A stretch of DNA of 39,450 nt from Condylostoma magnum. Its lineage: Eukaryota; Ciliophora; Heterotrichea; Heterotrichida; Condylostomatidae. The stretch is from positions 1 to 39,450 of the forward strand of contig CAKKTI010000183.1 of assembly GCA_920105805.1 (NCBI GenBank), in the 5' to 3' direction. Below are positions 25,815-36,331 of this stretch, piece by piece. How positions within the stretch are numbered: the first letter of the stretch is position 1; every line of letters starts with the position of its first letter. Position numbers and translations under genes: made by a program. Under the pieces are notes generated by a model, which saw only the letters and a program-made list of their open reading frames with translations, made no database searches and was not told the DNA's origin.

Positions 25815-26775
25815 TATTTTGTTTCTTTTCTTGGAGAGCTTTTTTACAGATTTCTTTCAAATCATCTCGCTTTTTACTTAATTCCTCCATTTGCTGTTTT
25901 AATTCATCTCTTTCTGTCATTTTCCGAAACACTTATATATCGTACTAGTCTGCTACTATTTATAATCCTCCCACCTCAGCTTCTAATTCATCAATTTTTC
26001 TTTGAAGAGTTTTTGCTTCATTTTCACAGCTTTTAATTGTTGATTCACTTTTTTAAATAGCTTATTGAAACTCCTCGTATCTATCCTTGTATATTTGTAA
26101 TTAATCCTCTAAACTGTCCTCTTCTCCTAATTTTTGGTTTAACTGAGATTCATACAGTCTAATTTCAAAGTCTTTATTTGATATAGCTTATTAGTAAGTT
26201 GAATCTCTTATTTAAGATTGGCTTTCTAATTCTTCCACTTATGCTAGAAAACTGTGTAAAAATTACTCTTTATTCTGGGCTTCAATTTCATCATTTTCCT
26301 TTGCATCTTATTCTATTTTATTAGTTATATCTTCAATTGATTTGTTATATCTTTCTCTCATTTCCTCAGTTGTATTAGTTTCTTCTTCTATTGCTTTTTT
26401 ACTTTTAGCTTGAAGGTGTTTGTTCTTATCGTTATATTCTCTACATAAGGAACTGTATTATCCCTTTATATCCTGTTCATTTAAAATTTAACTTTAATAT
26501 AAACTTTTATCTCTATTTTTAAATGTTATATCACGGCGATTTGCTTAGACCTTGATTTCGATTTATTTGTTGTAGATTATTAACTAAGACAGTAACTTAT
26601 GGATGTTTGCTGCTATTACAGGCTCAGGATCATCTGAATTTTTGATTTCTTAGACTTATTGAATAATATTCTGTAAATGAGCCTCTATATAAAGATTACC
26701 CATTTATATGTTTTGTTCTTAATTATCTGACTATTATATAAGTGTATTCTCTATATGTGCTTATAGCTCCTCCAT
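25810..26775 (-). CDS. Taxilin family coiled-coil protein
   Basis: 321 residues, nearly all coiled coil. The pattern matches taxilins: SLCREYNDKNKHLQ corresponds to the LCRELQxxNK start of the taxilin domain, and IYKDRYEEFQQAIQKS corresponds to the Y-x-x-K/R-F/Y-x-E-F-Q-x-T/A-L/I-x-K-S signature. The sequence ends in K/E-rich heptads. Taxilins bind syntaxins and take part in vesicle traffic, which fits next to Sec15, although ciliate gene neighbours need not be functionally related. The start Met at 26775 gives a natural N-terminus (MEELQAH). An upstream in-frame Met near 26905 would add about 43 hydrophobic-leaning residues and seems less likely. The stop is TAA 25810-25812, 121 nt after the last sense TAA. 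Confidence 0.82.
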
Positions 26776-27053
26776 CTTAAATAATAGTTCAATCCATAGA
26801 TTTTATACAGCAGGAAGCGCTAAATAGCGTAAAATGTAAGTAAAGCATATATCCTTTATTGTGTATTTCCACTAACTTAATTTTAACTAACTGACTAATA
26901 ACATAAAAAAACTTTATTATGAAAATAAACCCCTACTACAAACATCCCAACATATTTTTAAACTGCAAAACATTTAAATTTCCATCTACAAATCCAACTC
27001 ACAACTACAACCTCTTTTTACATAATAACCTTCCTTATAATATTTTCATTAAA

Positions 27054-30000
27054 ATGTTTTAATAATTTGGAGAACCTTCATATGATTATTCTGACTAGCA
27101 TGACGGTATATTCGGTACTGAATCCCGCAGTCTTCCCGAATAAGTTTCAGAGTATATAGAATTAATGAATTCCGATGATATAATGGAATGCATGCGAGGA
27201 GTATGTTAACTTTCAATGGGCCTGGCAATAGCTCCTGACGATAGCTTTTCCAACCTCCCACTAAACCCCCTATTAGAAGCCTTAGTAGAATGTTTACAAA
27301 AGGACATGATTCCTGATATTCCCTACTATGCCTTGGTATCCTTGACACATCTGATAGACGCGATTCCTAATGTATCGACACCATTGGCAGCCAGCGGAGG
27401 AATCGGGGCAATATGCAGGAAACTGTCGAATATGGAGTTTATCGATATGGCTGAGCACGCTATTAAAGTACTAGAGAGACTTTCTTATGAGCACTCAGAG
27501 GCTATTTTAACGGAAGGCACTTTAGGATCAGTAATAAACATGTTGGATTTCTTCGAAATCCAGGTATAGGCTAAAATGCTAGGATTTGTCAATATCATTG
27601 CATAGCATTATAGCTCTGACGAGCTGTTTCATGATTATATAGTGCCATGTCTTCCCTTTTTAGTTTCAATGATACAGTATAGAGGTGCTGATTTTGTAAA
27701 GACGAATTAACAAGTAATAGATATTTTTGACAGCTTAGTGCATAGCTTCTTAAGGCTGAGCGGAGGAGAGCCTGATATGATGAAGAGGAATGTAGATATA
27801 CTGAATGAGCAAGGATTAATTTCTAATCTAGTGGAATTGAGCAACTTGTTAGGAAACTAAGTGTCTTAAATCTACCCTATTTTAAAAATACTGTGTGAGT
27901 ACTCAGCCAGTGTAGTACTTTGCTTTTTAAATCTAGGAGCTAGTTCAATGCTGCGGCAGGTTTTAGATACTACTAATATCTCGGAAGATGGAACCATGAA
28001 TAACACGTTCTTTGAAGCCCTTGAACTGCTATGTGCCCTATTACCAAGCAAGGAAGGACAAGGCGAGGCCAATATGGAGAAAGTTTAGATATTCAAAGAA
28101 ACCCCCCAACTCCTGTGGTCTTTAGGAGAGTTTATACTGCCTTAAATAATCACTTTGTATGAGAGATATGTTAATAAAGACCTAAGATCTCTTATACTGG
28201 ACATTTTTGATAGAATTTTAACTGCTTCTACTGAAGAATTTCTCTAGACCTATGTAAATACTAGTAATTTAGCCACTTTTCTTGCAGAATTGCTGGGATG
28301 TAAGGACAGTGAAGCTGTTAAATAAGCTCTCAGTATAGTTCTGCAGTTGTATGAAAGAGACTCATCTTTAGTAGCGGAGAAATTTGTAAGAGAAGGTGTG
28401 ATTAACAGGATAGAGTTACTACTGCAGCCAGATTACATACAAACCCTTAACTTCCCTTAAAGAAATGTATTCGAACTGGTAAAAAGCCAGCGCCCTGACC
28501 TAAACAGTTTAAAGCAATTGCTACAACGCTCTGGATTAAGACAAAACCCTACTTAATTGACTCAGCTAATGGGGTACATAAGGACACGTAAAGAGTTAGA
28601 CAGATTGTTTTAAACAGAAATGAAGGAAGAAGTTAATGAGGAAAATGAAGAAGAGTTGAGTATTGAGTTGAAAAGAGGGTAAAGTGTGCCTCCTAAAATG
28701 CCTGATCCTAAGGAGTAAACGATTAATTAGATAAACAGCTATGCCTCTGATATTTTGCAACGAGCCAAGACTGTAAGTGATCCTAAATTCTTTTTACAAG
28801 CAAATGAGCTAAAAACGTTAGTAAATTAATTGAATCGTTTCAATGAAAGTGAGAACTGCTTAGATAGGCTATGCTAGATGCTGTAAGATAAGAAAATAAC
28901 TATACATGAGTTTATAAGCTCAGGGCTTATCAATGCCTTCTGGCGCTGGCTAACTTACAATATCTAGTAAAAAAGTATCGATAATAATAGTGGATAGATG
29001 ATTCTGCAACGATGGAATCACTTTTTCAACAAAATGATGAGATATGATAGCTAGTCTAAAATGTATATGGCAAACCTAGTAGAGATATTAGTCTCTAGTA
29101 TAAGATATGTCCAACAATTCAGTATTTTACTATATGAAGGAGGAAACGGTACTTCTAACTACTTCTTTGGAATCAGGAATTTGATAAATAAAGCCAGAGT
29201 AAAGCTAAACTACATTCCTATAGATTTCAGTCAATTCCAAGAGGTTTCTTAAGATTTAGAAATGAGAAATCATTTGTTTTAAAGCCTTGCTTCTTTTAAT
29301 CTATCCATTGAAATGTACTAAAGCCTAGATATGCTAATGGACGGATTGGCCAGGGTGAAATCTGAGGAAGAGTTAAACTTGCTTAGAACTTCATTTGAAC
29401 GCACTGCGAGTGAAACTAGGGCCATAAATCAAGGTCATTTATCAATGGTAAGGTAAAGTCTCATTCTATAGCAAATTTTTAGCGATAACTCAGATCTAAT
29501 ATAAACACTATCTGAACTAGGTATTAATCCTAATGAAAATGAAGACTTGTTAAAAGAAATCCTAGCATAAAAGGACAGGGGAACTGAAATTTTTGACTAG
29601 GAAGATGGAGAAAATGATGATGAAGATGAGCAGCCTGATACTGTGCTTTAAATACAGTTTTCCCAAAGAAAAAATAGCTGTGTGTTAAACGATAACTATG
29701 AGGTAAAGCTGACTTTCAGAGGCTAAGAAGTCAATAAGAAAAGCACTCTATTTGAAATTCTTCATAAAGTAGGAGAGGATAGAGAGAATGAGCTGGATAT
29801 CGAGTTCACCTTTATTCCTAAGTAAAACTAACAGTTGCAACCAGGATAAATTTTTACTTAAATGTCTGAATAAGTAGAAAATATAATACAAGAGTCAAGA
29901 TAAATAGGAATAGATAATTAAGAAAGTGTGTATCCTATACTGAAATTATTGAAGCTGATTTACCTAATTTGCAAGAATTAAAAGGTTTTACTGAGTAATG

Positions 30001-31418
30001 AGTCTATTTATTTCCCTAGTGTTGATAGTAATTCAAGTTTATAGATTGAGGATAACTTATTCTATAGCCATAAATTATCAGCCTTACTTTCTAAGTAAGT
30101 GAGTGACATGATGGCTATGACGGGAAGAACTGCTCCTGAGTGAACGAGGAAATTGACATTTGGTGCACCATTTCTATTCAATTTCAACCTAAGAGCCGAT
30201 TTATACCATTCTTTAGCTTTGACAGGTGCTAGAGGACTGTATTACTACGCAAGTAGACTAAAAGGATACAAATTTGTTATAAAAATGCTAAGGTAAAAGG
30301 CCGAGATTCCCAGAAATGAAATCTTAGAATCAGCTATGAAGATCTTATCCAATACATCCTTAATGAAATTTGGAATAATTGAATTTGCTTACTAAGATGA
30401 AGTGGGTACAGGATTAGGCCCTACTTTAGAATTTTACACCTTAGTTAGTAAAGAAATAAGAAAACTTCCAATCTGGCGCAGCTCGGATGACTTTGGACTT
30501 TTCCCTTGTCCTTTCAACAGCTCGTAGGAAAACACTCTAGACTACTTTAACTTCATAGGAAAATTTGCAGCTAAATCTATACTAGACCAGCGGTAAATAG
30601 ATATTCCTTTATCCAGTGTCTTTTGAAAGCTAGTTCTTGAACAACCTTTGAATATAAACGATATTTCAATAGTAGATTAGGCCCTAGGGCGCACAGTCAT
30701 AGATCTCTATCAAATTCAGCACAGATATTAAATGATTTTAGAGTCTGACATGGACCATGTACACAAAACAAAGCAAATCAACAATCTACGCTACAAAGGT
30801 GTGCAAATAGAAGATTTATCCCTTACTTTCGTACTTCCAGGGTATGATATAGAGCTAAAAGCTAATGGTAAGAATACTTTTGTTAATCTTGACAACCTTT
30901 AAGAGTATTTACATTTAATCACAGATCTTACTTTATCCCAGTTCCCATAGGCTAATGCGTTCTATAAAGGGTTTAATAAGCTTCTAGACATACAGACCTT
31001 GAAAATGTTTTCTGTTGGAGAGCTGGAAAATCTTATGTGCGGAACCCAGGATGAAGTATGGGAGATTAAGCAATTGAAGGAGGCAATAATACCAGATCAC
31101 GGGTACAACAAGAAATCAAGGGCATACCACGAGCTAATAGCTGAAATTTGCAAATTTAACACACATGAGAAAAGATCCTTTTTATAATTTGTCACTGGAT
31201 CGCCCAGACTACCGGTTGGAGGGTTTTAATCACTGCATCCACCGCTGACTGTTGTGAGGAAGGATCCAGATGGTAATGTTTCTCCTGACTTCTTGCTACC
31301 CTCTGCTATGACATGCCAAAATTACTTAAAGCTACCAGATTACACCTCGGCTGAAGTTTTATCTAGAAGGTTAAAATATGCTATTACGGAGGGTAATGAG
31401 ACCTTCCATTTATCATGA
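27054..31418 (+). CDS. HECT-type E3 ubiquitin ligase, TRIP12/UFD4-like
   Basis: 1,454 residues, intronless in this reading. The N-terminal armadillo-like repeats (about 20-420; [30 protein letters not shown]) match the TRIP12/Ufd4/UPL3 family, which recognises N-degron or ubiquitin-fusion substrates. An acidic low-complexity stretch lies near 840-860. The HECT domain covers about 1090-1454: [38 protein letters not shown], then catalytic Cys1421 in [12 protein letters not shown]. The protein ends FHLS, the typical family C-terminus, and the next codon is TGA 31416, so TGA is a genuine stop here. The same gene has TGA as Trp at 30141 (residue 1030, the P-x-W before PFLF) and 30624 (residue 1191, SSVFWKLV). 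The start is the first in-frame Met, leaving a 278-bp gap to the divergent taxilin gene with nothing recognisable in it. Confidence 0.95.
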
Positions 31419-31442
31419 TTAGTAATTTACTTTTAAGTTATA

Positions 31443-31679
31443 ATGTTGTTTACTATAAAAATGTTTTATAATAGAAAACGGAAGAAGTAAAGTATAATTC
31501 CTAGCCTAGAAATTTGTGAGTTTATAAGAAGCTATTCCCCTATAGCCCATAAATCCCTGAGTCCAATAGCAAAAATATCTAAAAACAAACAAAGAATAAA
31601 GCCAAATAAACTCCAGCTCTACTGCGAGCCAAGGGTCAAATTTAGAAGTAAAATTATATCAAAGCAGAAACTAACCTAA
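31443..31679 (+). CDS. Small basic protein, unrecognised
   Basis: A 78-residue ORF starting 24 bp after the HECT stop. It is rich in Lys/Arg/Ser/Ile (for example YNRKRKKQS, SLSPIAKISKNKQR). It has one sense TAA near the start and then about 60 codons free of TAA/TAG/TGA up to TAA 31677, matching the empty zone before stops in recognised genes. The same frame continues with three TAAs to TAA 31758, so a longer 105-residue version is possible. The S-P dipeptides and basic composition suggest a nuclear or cytoskeletal protein, but no domain is visible. A long 5' leader of the UBTD gene is the alternative. Confidence 0.5.
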
Positions 31680-31773
31680 AACCCAGTTTAATTAGAATAA
31701 CTGAACTTGCGAATCAATGAAAACTTTAAAAAAGAGAGAATTATATACTTTTCTAACTAAATTTACTAATAAA

Positions 31774-32436
31774 ATGGGTTGCAGCTGTAATAGTTCAAGT
31801 TCCTCCGGATCTGATTCCAATAGCTAGGTAAGAATAAGGGGCTATAAAGAGCATCCGGGCCAGACTACAGGCTAAGGTATCAAACAAACAGTGGCCTGGA
31901 GTGGAAACATTAATAGAAACTAGTTGAATTCTATCCGAGATACTTTCTGAAGAGCACAAAAAACTGGCTCCAGGCACATTTGGCTTACTATTCGCCAAGC
32001 GTGCGAAACTGACCATGAAACTGCTAGAGAAATTTTAACTGCTACTGAGATAGAGATAATAGACGGAACTCTTACTAAGTGCAAAGATATTAATGGAAAT
32101 ATGTACGAGATTCCTGTATATGCTATTAATGATCCGCTATAGTTCGCTGACGATCCCGTGCAGAAAGCTTAACCGCCTAAAAGGTAAGTGAATGTAGTTT
32201 CAAAAGATATACAGGTCATTTTAAGGCATATTACGTTGAATCAAGATAAAAAGATCGATGCAAATACATGTGATGATGTAAGCAGCCTTAAGTTAAAGTT
32301 CTGTTAGGAGTTTCCTGATGCCCAGTCAAAAATTATTAGGATGATTTTTGGAGGGAAAGAGATGAAGGAAGGAAGTAGAATTGGAGAGTATGGAGTAGAT
32401 ACTGATTATGTTGTGCAAGCGATGATTATTGATTAG
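31774..32436 (+). CDS. Ubiquitin domain-containing protein (UBTD1/2, DC-UbP type)
   Basis: 220 residues, about the usual family length. The N-terminal UBTD domain has the hallmark IRDTFWRAQKTGSRHIW (the family has LRDEFWDT...GRxEIW), with the first Trp encoded by TGA (31948, residue 59). It continues to LTKCKDINGNMYEIPVY, matching the LTECYDELGxRYQLPVY segment. A short linker leads to a C-terminal ubiquitin-like fold (about 150-220; LKLKFCQEFPDAQSKIIRMI). The N-terminus MGCSC is a probable myristoylation/palmitoylation site, as in animal UBTD proteins. The family shuttles between ubiquitin and deubiquitinating partners. The end shows three consecutive candidate stops, TAG-TAA-TAA. The first is 129 nt after the last sense TAG and 8 bp before the SWEET start. 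Confidence 0.92.
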
Positions 32437-32444
32437 TAATAAAT

Positions 32445-33101
32445 ATGGAACTGGCTGAATTGTTAGCTAATGCTGGCCTGGTTTTAGCAATGCTTTTGTA
32501 TTTCTCGCCTATACCTGGAATATACAATGCATGGAATACAGGAAAAGTTGATAGAATCTCACATGGATTTCTACTAATGTCTAACGTATGTCCATTTTTC
32601 TGGATTTTGATGGGATTGAAAACTGGAGATTAAAATGTTTTAAGAGCCAATGTTATTAACTACAATATAAGTATTATTTATATCATGATATATCATTATA
32701 TTAATAAAGATTTTATCGTATTCATGGTAAAGTACGTAGCTATTGTATTGTTTACTGGGTTTGTAGCGATGGATTATATCTAGATCAGTATACTTGGTAC
32801 TTTTACTATAATTGCCAATGTTCTATCATTTGCTGGTCCCTTGGATACTGTTTCTAAAGCTCTAAAAGGTCGCGATGCTTCATACATAGACAGAAACATT
32901 CTTATAGCTTCTTGCTTATGTGGACTTGCATGGTTCTTATATGGTATTGAAGTAGGTGATATTTTTATTATAATTCCTAATGGTTTAGGATGCATGATAA
33001 ATTTACTATAGGTCATGGTATATCTCTGGGCTATGGGTGCTGATTTCGTCCCAGGTATAAATCTAATAAAAGCCATATTAGCTGGTGGTAAAGAATCTTA
33101 A
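32445..33101 (+). CDS. SWEET sugar transporter (MtN3/saliva family)
   Basis: 218 residues with seven hydrophobic segments in the 3+1+3 SWEET layout. The first MtN3 repeat begins after the N-terminus (FSPIPGIYNAWNTGKVDRIS; the family has the P-x-x-T/xxWxxGxxxxxS loop). The second repeat is typical: LSFAGPLDTVSKALKGRDAS, then LAWFLYGIEVGDIFIIIPNG-LG with the conserved Trp/Tyr/Gly and Pro-Asn. SWEETs are bidirectional facilitators of mono- or disaccharides. Three Gln codons are read, all TAA/TAG. The stop is TAA 33099, 90 nt after the last sense TAG. The gene sits 8 bp after the UBTD stop and 20 bp before the next start, so its promoter must overlap the upstream gene, or the genes share a transcript. 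Confidence 0.93.
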
Positions 33102-33121
33102 TTAGTAACATTATTTTAAAT

Positions 33122-33694
33122 ATGATGGTTTGTTAGTTAAATCCAATAAATATAGTCCCTGATACTGCAATATTATGCTCGATGTGCGACAAATTATTAG
33201 AGAGAATTGTAGAAAATGTGAATTTTATATAGGAAGGATATTCTTTAGAGTTAGAAAATACCATTAAAAGGAAGAATAATGAAATTTTTAGTCTGAAAAG
33301 GAAAATCAATGAACTAAATGTTAATAAAAGCAATGACTATGTAGTAACACCTGATTTATCCTTAGAGTTTTATAGGCTTTTGCACATGAAAGATATAAGC
33401 ACATAGACGACATCTTAAAATACAGATTATGTTGCTGTATTGGAAGAAGGGCTGATTAAGAGTGAAGCTACTGTAACAAAATTGTAAACTTTAATATAAA
33501 AGTAAAATTTATATAGCTTAACAAAAGAGAATGGAGAGCTTAAAACTTTCATTGACGGGTAGAAGGTTGGATGTTTAAATCTATATAGCAATGCTTATAT
33601 AGGTAAAAAGAGTAATGAGAGTAAAATGGATACTGTTATTCAGGGGAAAACGAGGAGATATGTACCTTCGTTTTTAAGGAGAATAGGTAGATAG
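33122..33694 (+). CDS. Short coiled-coil protein, unrecognised
   Basis: 190 residues starting with two Met codons. An N-terminal C-x2-C pair (LCSMCDKLLERI) is followed by a coiled coil of K/N/E-rich heptads (about 40-75, and again 105-140). The basic C-terminus (RRYVPSFLRRIGR) ends at TAG 33692, which is 132 nt after the last sense TAG. No domain is recognised. One C-x2-C alone does not make a zinc finger. The following 237 bp, up to the convergent ARM-H2A gene, are AT-rich and hold nothing I can name. Confidence 0.6.
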
Positions 33695-33931
33695 ATGTTT
33701 AAATATAATTATTTAAGCTTTTGTTAAGTCTGTTTATATTTGAGTAAAATATTATGTATACTGTAGGCCAAAAGGTTAACAGCTTCTCATATGCTACTAT
33801 TATAAATTAACATCAAACTTTTAAAATTACTAAGTTGCCTTACTTAAGATTATTCTATAATTTACTATACATAAAACTAATTAATAAATTACAATCTCTA
33901 AATACTCAAGATATTAAAACAATTAAAGTTA

Positions 33932-35680
33932 TTAAAGATTATCTCCTCTTGGAATTATTGTATCACTGAGAATCTTTGAGAACTCGCTATCTTCCGCTAC
34001 TGATTCCATTAATGCTTGAGGTGTTATCCGCTTACGTTTTAAAGTCTAAATTGTATATTATCCGCTCATATCCATTAGTTCAGCAGTCAAATATTCCAAA
34101 ACTGAGCTTAAATATACAGGAGCTGTTTTAGATACTCGGTATCCAAGCTTTCTAAGTTTCTTTTCTATTCGAGATACTGGAAAAATTAACCCAGATTTAA
34201 AACTTTTAGTTTTCTTTGCTGTTGGAATTAATGCTTTTGCCTTAGCCCCTCTATTCTGCGTGGGTCTTTATTATACGACTTTTTAAACAGGCCTCTAATC
34301 TGCATTATTTTACCTTTTAACAGGTTTTTAATCATTACTATTTTGTCTCTATCTCTTAGCAGGTAAATTTTATTATTTCTGAGGACTTCTTTGCCTTTAT
34401 ACATTCTATACTTACTACTAATCTTACTATTAAATGAAAGGATTGGCTTGTATATTGAACTATTAAGCTTATAGCTACTATGGAATTGGATTGAACTGCC
34501 TAGGATAATGCCTCCTTAAAATTTCATTGGCAATAATACCAGTCTCATCCGCTTAAGTCCTAAACCTGTCTAACATTCTAGACAGCCTACACTCATTTAC
34601 AAGAGCTTTAAACAACTCATTATTAATATCCAGTATACTTTAAAGGCATTACAAAGCGTAAAGTCTATGATAATTGTCTCTTTCCACAATTCTTCCCAAT
34701 ACTTATATCAAATTGTTTTCAATTAGTTCAGTTACTTGTCCTACATTCCCTGTTTTAATGATATTATTACAAGACTACAAAATAGATTACTTTTTCCACA
34801 TATTTTCGCTAGTTAGTATATCAACAGCTGTAGGTGCAAAATCTCTATTGATCAAAACTTAGCAAAAATCTTCCCCTTTATTCGTTAAAAATTACAATAA
34901 ACTACAAGCTGATTCAGCTGTTTATTAGTCCCCTTCCTTTGCAAGACCTTATAGTAAAAATATTCCTCGTTCTTTTAGTATATTTGCTACCAGTTAATTG
35001 TCTCTCATAAGTGATAAATGAGCCAAACTGCTTATTTTAATTGTAGGGTTTGGATTTCCGGCCATTAGGAGTAAATTTTAGGGTAGATTACACTCTGCTG
35101 CTGCTTGGATCTTTTAGGGATCACTGTCTCTTATTATACTTCCAATTAGCTTTAAGCACTGTATTAAGATTTCCTCTGATGATATTTTGATTATTTAATC
35201 GCTAAGCCGTACTAAAATATTGTTAATGTCAAATGTTTTAGTATTATATAAAGTATCTAAAATTTCATATGAAAGTCCTAAAAACTCATCTTCTGCCTCA
35301 TTTTCAAGGAAAACTTCCAATGCTTATCATATCTTCTGCTTTACAAGCACTTTTGCATCTTTTAAACACAGTAAGTGAAGTGTTTTTATAGCTGATTATC
35401 TATTTTAATCATCGTTTGATATTAGTGAAGTACTTAAAAGCTTAAAATAAGGAGTCAGATTTTGTAATTATGCTGTACTTATGGATTGATTGTGGTGAAT
35501 GTAATCATAGAAGTTTTAGTGAAGAGCTGTTATTTAATCTAATGATAAGCTAGAGTTATCTATTGTTTTACTAAATTACTAGGTTAACTGTAAAACCTTT
35601 TTCCTCATCTACGATTATCCTCCTACTGCACTTAACTTAACTAAGATCTCAGCTATTTCCTAATAAGCTGTATGCTCCAT
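33932..35680 (-). CDS. Armadillo-like protein fused to a C-terminal histone H2A fold
   Basis: 582 residues in one frame. Residues 1-395 form paired helices typical of armadillo/importin-alpha-like repeats (SAIKTLHLLCLKDAKVLV, TAESACSLLQFLTNKGEDF, RLYALQCLQSILDINNELF). Residues about 400-478 are a Gln-rich basic linker (KRQRQ...KPVKR may be a bipartite NLS) in which I count 22 of 27 Gln as TAA/TAG. A Lys-rich tail leads to an H2A fold, about 496-582: SGLIFPVSRIEKKLRK, APVYLSSVLEYLTAEL, then KRKRITPQALMESVAEDSEF, ending RGDNL. It resembles H2A/H2A.Z, with an L1 loop about two residues shorter and no C-terminal tail. No in-frame ATG lies in the linker or tail, so a separate H2A gene has no visible start. 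One TGA (35327-35329, residue 118) is read as Trp. The preferred stop is the first of TAA-TAA-CTT-TAA, 111 nt after the last sense TAG. I know of no described fusion of this kind. Confidence 0.85.
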
Positions 35681-35714
35681 TTTTATTATCAGATATTTAC
35701 AGAAGTTATAAGAT

Positions 35715-36317
35715 ATGCAATAAAACTTTAACAATGCATAAAAAAACGAAATTTTACTAGAAGAACTGCAACAAAGACTTAAAATTCCTCTAGTATAGCA
35801 GCCTCCTCCTCCAAAATCACAAATTTCTGAAAGAAATTTGTCTATCAAACCTGCCAAAAAGTCTAGAATTACTACTAAAATCCCTTAACTCAGCAGAATA
35901 AGCAAAACCCGCAGACGAAGACCCCAAATGCAAAAAAGTAACATTTACTCCTAACTAAAAGTAAAAAAGCGACGATCAATAAAAAACTCCCTCCGAGGGT
36001 CCTCAACTGCCTCATTATCCAAAAGACGATAATCCCTAGACTACCAAAAACCCACAGACGAGCAAAACATAATAAAATCAGCAGAAAAGCTAAAATCCTT
36101 TTTGCAAGCCAAAACAGACAGGCAAATCAGCTTAATTTAAAAACGAAACGATTAACTGTCCGAAAGCTACAAGAAATCCTATAAAAACCTTCAAAACTAA
36201 AAGCGTTTAAACTACCAAAAGCGGCGACCAATTCAACCAGTGTCCACGAAGCTTCTGATATACACTTTAAACAAAATAAAGCTAAAAGGCAGTGCAAGTA
36301 GGACTTCAATTGCTTAA
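35715..36317 (+). CDS. Lys/Arg/Gln-rich basic protein, unrecognised
   Basis: 200 residues, divergent from the ARM-H2A gene with 34 bp between starts. The N-terminal helix (NEILLEELQQRLKIPLV) is followed by a proline run (QQPPPPKS) and then very basic segments (ISKTRRRRP, VKKRRSIKNS). A helical, possibly coiled-coil segment comes next (IIKSAEKLKSFLQAKTDRQI). The composition suggests a nuclear or microtubule-associated protein; that is inference. A second + strand frame starting at 35734 is also open but gives a less protein-like translation. The stop is TAA 36315, after 38 codons free of ambiguous codons; the next in-frame TAA is 36333. The convergent gene's stop lies 14 bp away. Confidence 0.6.
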
Positions 36318-36331
36318 AGATCTAATTTTAA

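Noticed and set aside
34200-34500. Separate H2A gene downstream of an armadillo gene
   Set aside because: No in-frame ATG between the two parts, no TGA, and the linker translation is coherent Gln/Lys/Arg/Pro-rich protein. An out-of-frame ATG near 34400 opens a basic shadow ORF that does not reach the histone frame.
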